NCBI RefSeq assembly: GCF_029227915.1
Contig: NC_079881.1
Location: forward strand, 32,713,501 to 32,773,500
DNA: 60,000 nt
Direction of reading: 5' to 3'
Origin: Hydractinia symbiolongicarpus
Lineage: Eukaryota > Cnidaria > Hydrozoa > Anthoathecata > Hydractiniidae
Shown here: piece by piece, positions 56,007 through 60,000 of the stretch
Numbering within the stretch: position 1 is the first letter of the stretch
Layout of the letters: each line of letters starts with the position of its first letter
Notes under the pieces: model-generated
What the model saw: the letters and a program-made list of their open reading frames with translations, nothing else
Told to the model about the DNA's origin: nothing
The model's database searches: none
Translations under genes and position numbers: made by a program

Positions 56007-59000
56007 TCTCTTATAATAATACGCTAAGTGTGTCTGTCTGTCACTTTTGCAAACACGATATTTTTTACCACCCGAATGCGCGAGTTTTTCGAGTTTTTTT
56101 GTTTTGTTTACATTTGTCTCGCAACCGTTAGAAACCACGTGATAGAAAATAAGCAGTATGATTCGTTCAAATACGTACTTTCGAACGGGACGGCATTCGA
56201 ATAGAAAGTTTCCTTGGCGTAAAAACAAACAAACAAAAAAATTGTTTTTAAAGTTCTCGCGACAAAAGACGAACTTAAAAAACTTAAAAAATTTAGAAGA
56301 GAAAGAAAAAGGCGAATTAACAAAAAAAAAAACCGTGAGAAAATAAAAAGAACAACAAATAATACAGTTAATGAGAAGTGTAAAGGGGATTTACAGGTAA
56401 AGTTTTAAATACTCTCTCCTCTTTCACTGTTGTGTTAATAAATAGGGTAGCTAATACATCTTTGTTTTCAATAAAAATATAAAAATGTTGATGGTATTTT
56501 TTAAAATACAGAGAACAAATCACATTTTAACAAATATAACTACAGCACATCAGCTAGCTTTCAAGTTAACTATGAGTTTTACTTTTACTACGTTAAGAAA
56601 TATCCTATTCAGGCGAAAATGTAGGTGCGCATAAATCAAAGTGAAATAAAAAGAGAAGGGAAATGTTTCTTATACTTTCGTTTTCTGATTTGTTTATAAC
56701 AACAAAGCTAGCATAATTGTATCCCCAGGTGCGTAACTAATCTGCGTGTTTAATTATTTAAAATGCTACACAAATGTGTTGAGCACATGGATCGTTGTTT
56801 ACAGTGTTGTATAAAAAGTTTAGTTAAAAGCTAAAGATTTCAGTCATAGTTAGTTAGTTAAGAAAAAGAAAGGAAAGAAGTAGCCATAGTTGTAGCCATA
56901 GTTGTAGATAAAGACAGCAAAATATCAGTTTATCTACATTTTTTAGCAGTCTAACTAGCTTCTTTACATCACTACTCACGTCATCCTTATCTGTTTGCCT
57001 GCCACAAGACTGTTACAAATGTGTGAAAAGAAGCCTGTCTAGCTAAAGTATCCTATATATACAGCTAGCCTTTTGTATTAAAGGCAGGTTGTGTTTTTAT
57101 GTATATGTTTTTAAGACTAGCTACCTAAGTTAAAAGAGTTTCTCTTTCTATTATGGTTTTTAGTATAGATACAAGACCAAAACAAAGGTTATCAGAATCT
57201 ATATAACTTGGAACATAGAAACTGCGAGTAAGAAATTCTATAGTTCTTAAATTTGAACAAGTTAGCTTCATTAATAATTATACATATATATAGATCATTT
57301 TCTTTTCTCATTTTAGGAATTGTGGTATATACCTATAATTTGTTTCATTTAGTTTTAATCAGGATATATATATAATGTCAAATGAGTCTGGAATTAATGA
57401 CAGCAGTAATACTGTTCGTGGTTTTAGGCTGTTTAATAATTTAGGTAGGTTTGTGTTGCAACAGCATGACAATAATCAAGGTTTGGTAGGTGCCATCTTG
57501 AGGCAAAGACCACATATTTCCCAAAATTTTGAATTGCCACAAGAAATGCAAAGAAATGTAGTACCACGTTTATCAGATAATGATGATGTTTCCTTAGCTA
57601 GACGCAGGCAAAATGCTCAATGTGTTGCCTCTTTACGTCGATTGGAATCGACTGATCAGGCCAATAATAGGCGGCATAATGATGCTGTTAGACATGCGGC
57701 TAGGCGCAATGCAGAATCAGCTCAGCAAACTCGCAACAGACAAGTTATGGATGCTCAACGGCACGTTGTTGCTAGACAATTAGAATCTAATGAGCAGGCT
57801 GCCAATAGACGTGCTGAAAATGCTCATAGACAAGCCATGGCTCGAGAAATGCATAATGCGCCGTATTATAATATTGCACGTCAAAATGTATTGCCTAATT
57901 TATATTTTTTAGGTGCTATGGACAAAAAATGTGATTATTGTCAAGCTTTAAAGTTTGAAAATGAAAATTGTTTTAAATGTTGTCACACTGGTAAAGTTGC
58001 ATTAGATAATTTGTCTCCTTACCCTCAGCAGCTTGGGGAATTATTAACAAATACAGATACTGTTCAGGCAAAAAACTTTCAGTCAAATATACGTAAGTAT
58101 AATAGTGCCGTTGCCTTTGCTTCTTTTGGAGCAAACCTTCGCCCCCCACCTGGCCGTGGACCACCATGCTTTCGTATCTGTGGTCAAATATGGCATCGTG
58201 TTGGGGGTCTTCACCCTCCTGAAGGACAAACACCTGTTTTTAACCAACTTTATATTTATGAAGCAGGTAGGGCTCTCAACGAAAGAATGGCACGCCAAGA
58301 AAATAATGGCTGTCGTGAAGACGTGATGCGAACTGTTCAAGATGTTATGGACAGAGTAAGCCCGTTTGCTGCTGCCTATAGGTACATGGCTGAAGTTGAA
58401 GCTGAAGAATTGAATCAGGCAGCAGCACAAAACCGTGCTCCATCTGAAGTGCGTATGTACATGAGAGTTGGCAATGACCGAAAGCGCTACAACTTGCCAC
58501 ATCATGATGAAGTTGCGGCAGTATTTGTTGGCCAAGATGGAGCACCTCCTGGAAACAGGGATGTTGTTATCTATCCGCGTGGAGGTGATTTACAGAATAT
58601 TTCCACAATGTCTGCAAACTTGGATCCAATGGTGTATCCTCTTTTTTTTCCAAGGGGTGAACCAGGTTGGCATAATAGGATACCTCATGTTGCTGTACGT
58701 GCAACCCGTACTCGCAACACTACTACAATGTTGCAGTATTATACTTACCGTTTAGCTGCTCGGGAATATTTCAGCCCGATTCATTATGGTAAGAAATTGT
58801 TTCAGCAGTATTGTGTTGATTCTTATGTTAAAGTTGAAGGTAATAATTTAAATTACATTCGAGCAAATCAAACCAACCTTCGTGTTGATAGTTATGAAGG
58901 TTTAGCTGACCATTTGAATGCACGAGCTGAAGAGCGAGGCCTTCAACCAGGTCGTATTGTTGTTCTTCCTTCGAGTTTTCAAGGAAGTCCACGTGCCATG

Positions 59001-60000
59001 GCTCAAAACTATCAAGATGCTATGGCAGTTATTGGTAAGTTTGGAAAACCTGATTTTTTTCTGACTTTTACGTGCAATCCAAAATGGCGTGAAATTACAG
59101 AAAATTTGTTTGCAGGCCAACGTGCACACGATCGGCCTGATTTAGTTTCTCGAGTTTTTAAATTGAAACTAAATGAACTCCTTAAAGATGTTACTGAAAT
59201 GGGAGTTCTAGGTAAGACTATAGCACATGTGTATGTTATAGAATTTCAAAAGAGGGGTTTGCCTCATTGTCATTTGTTAATTCATTTAGATCCCAATGAC
59301 AAACTTAGGGATGCAGATGACATAGACAGTGTTATTTCAGCAGAAATTCCTAATCAACAGGAACACCCTGAGCTGTTTGAAATTGTACGATCGTGTATGA
59401 TTCATGGACCATGTGGACATCTGAATCCTAATTCCAGATGTATGGAAGATGGTGTTTGCACAAAAAGTTTTCCAAAGAACTTTTTAGCATCTACGGTAGC
59501 TGAAGTCAACGGATATCCATTATATAGACGTCGTGATAATGGTATACATATCAATGTCAATAATGTTGACGTAGATAATCGCTGGATTGTTCCATATAAT
59601 CCATGGCTTTCCAAGAAATACAATGCACATATAAACTTGGAGGCGTGCATGTCTGTTAAGTCTGTTAAATACCTCTATAAATATATTTATAAAGGTCATG
59701 ATTGTGCCAACATTGAGATCAATGAACGTATTGATCATGATGAGGTGCAGACATTTTTAGATGCACGGTATGTCAGTGCACCGGAAGCCATATGGCGTCT
59801 TTTTGAATTGACCATGCACCAACAATCTCATGTTGTCCATAGATTGCCAGTGCACTTGCCAAAAAACCATATTGTTTATTTTCAGCAAGGACAGGCTGAA
59901 GAGGCTCTGGACAGAGCTGCAGATCAGGCTACAAAATTAACAGCTTGGTTTGTGTTAAATGCAGAGAATCATGATGCTCGCCAATATATGTATCCAGACA
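56007..60000 (+). mobile_element. Autonomous Helitron, left end to window edge
   Basis: The element starts TCTCTTATAATAATACG after an A at 56006, as expected for Helitrons (5' TC, insertion at A/T), and carries an open Rep frame from 57375. The 1.37-kb leader between them has no ORF with a recognised motif. A TTTTAG acceptor-like site near 57316 hints at an intron. The helicase part and the 3' CTRR end lie beyond the window. A second left end of the same family is at 26579. Confidence 0.8.
57375..60000 (+). CDS. Helitron Rep-helicase, N-terminal 875 codons, cut by window edge
   Basis: The frame is open from the first ATG after a TAA to base 60000, with no stop. Residues about 75-165 are an Arg/Asn/Gln/Ala-rich repetitive helix (units like RRxxNAExAxQ), common in animal Helitrons. 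A zinc-binding motif follows near residue 186 (CDYC..CFKCCH). The Helitron_like_N region includes YPLFFPRGEPGWH and DFFLTFTCNPKW. The HUH nuclease block is FQKRGLPHCHLLIH (His codons at 59265 and 59271, about residues 631 and 633). Downstream are CTKSFPKNF and the two-tyrosine block KYLYKYIYKGHD (about residue 765). All catalytic residues of the rolling-circle nickase are present. The Pif1-type helicase should follow outside the window. The intact frame indicates recent activity. Confidence 0.92.
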   Translation, partial: MSNESGINDSSNTVRGFRLFNNLGRFVLQQHDNNQGLVGAILRQRPHISQNFELPQEMQRNVVPRLSDNDDVSLARRRQNAQCVASLRRLESTDQANNRRHNDAVRHAARRNAESAQQTRNRQVMDAQRHVVARQLESNEQAANRRAENAHRQAMAREMHNAPYYNIARQNVLPNLYFLGAMDKKCDYCQALKFENENCFKCCHTGKVALDNLSPYPQQLGELLTNTDTVQAKNFQSNIRKYNSAVAFASFGANLRPPPGRGPPCFRICGQIWHRVGGLHPPEGQTPVFNQLYIYEAGRALNERMARQENNGCREDVMRTVQDVMDRVSPFAAAYRYMAEVEAEELNQAAAQNRAPSEVRMYMRVGNDRKRYNLPHHDEVAAVFVGQDGAPPGNRDVVIYPRGGDLQNISTMSANLDPMVYPLFFPRGEPGWHNRIPHVAVRATRTRNTTTMLQYYTYRLAAREYFSPIHYGKKLFQQYCVDSYVKVEGNNLNYIRANQTNLRVDSYEGLADHLNARAEERGLQPGRIVVLPSSFQGSPRAMAQNYQDAMAVIGKFGKPDFFLTFTCNPKWREITENLFAGQRAHDRPDLVSRVFKLKLNELLKDVTEMGVLGKTIAHVYVIEFQKRGLPHCHLLIHLDPNDKLRDADDIDSVISAEIPNQQEHPELFEIVRSCMIHGPCGHLNPNSRCMEDGVCTKSFPKNFLASTVAEVNGYPLYRRRDNGIHINVNNVDVDNRWIVPYNPWLSKKYNAHINLEACMSVKSVKYLYKYIYKGHDCANIEINERIDHDEVQTFLDARYVSAPEAIWRLFELTMHQQSHVVHRLPVHLPKNHIVYFQQGQAEEALDRAADQATKLTAWFVLNAENHDARQYMYPD

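Noticed and set aside
58083-59738. Minus-strand and alternate-frame ORFs across the Helitron region
   Set aside because: They are shadows of the open Rep frame that starts at 57375.

Overview
The window is AT-rich animal DNA with GT-AG introns, few genes and many transposable elements. The mix of fossils (PIF/Harbinger with MADF partners, a P-element, a KDZ-like element, a Helitron, a restriction-like-endonuclease LINE, and a multicopy protein of a kind I associate with corals and Hydra) fits a cnidarian, perhaps a hydrozoan. That placement is inference. No rRNA, CRISPR array, bacterial operon or intact tRNA is visible.

Layout. 1-1.85 kb: the right part of a PIF/Harbinger transposon, with the transposase C-terminus on + and a two-exon MADF-BESS partner on -. 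2.2-9.8 kb: a degenerate multi-part gene on - (HIRAN-like N-terminus, several zinc-binding clusters, TE-like), whose 5' half, together with the 5' end of a LINE, lies in a recent 2.2-kb direct tandem duplication (5381-7588 and 7588-9817). 9.35-12.23 kb: the body of the LINE, with a reverse transcriptase and a restriction-like endonuclease. 12.24-15.15 kb: two ubiquitin-specific protease (USP, peptidase C19) fossils directly behind the LINE, mixed with at least seven copies of a short repeat that looks like a structured RNA, and with a second family of GGGG/CCCC-closed stem-loops. 15.2-18.6 kb: sparse, with an old tandem repeat and one Tudor-like exon. 19.2-22.3 kb: a second, more decayed Harbinger element with its MADF partner. 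22.3-29.9 kb: intergenic, with foldback repeats, a tRNA-like fossil and a Helitron-type left end.

29.9-35.0 kb: two tandem paralogues of an unrecognised protein. The first is open (339 aa). The second retains a KH-like domain upstream but carries three stops. 35.40-37.99 kb: a complete DNA transposon with ~110-bp terminal inverted repeats, a 7-bp target duplication, KDZ-like cysteine-rich exons and a nested MITE. 39.5-39.8 kb: six 44-bp satellite units. 40.1-43.8 kb: a large inverted repeat with ~1.5-kb arms around a 0.5-kb spacer. 46.6-48.15 kb: a P-element transposase fossil. 50.2-55.6 kb: a local duplication containing an intact intronless Mpv17/PMP22-family gene and an internally deleted copy of it; a 287-bp (AT)n tract lies between them. 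56.0-60.0 kb: the left end and first 875 codons of a Helitron Rep protein with all expected motifs, open to the window edge.

Only three coding regions look possibly functional: the Helitron Rep, the Mpv17-like gene and the 339-aa ORF. The most interesting unit is the LINE-USP-structured-repeat block at 6.7-15.3 kb.
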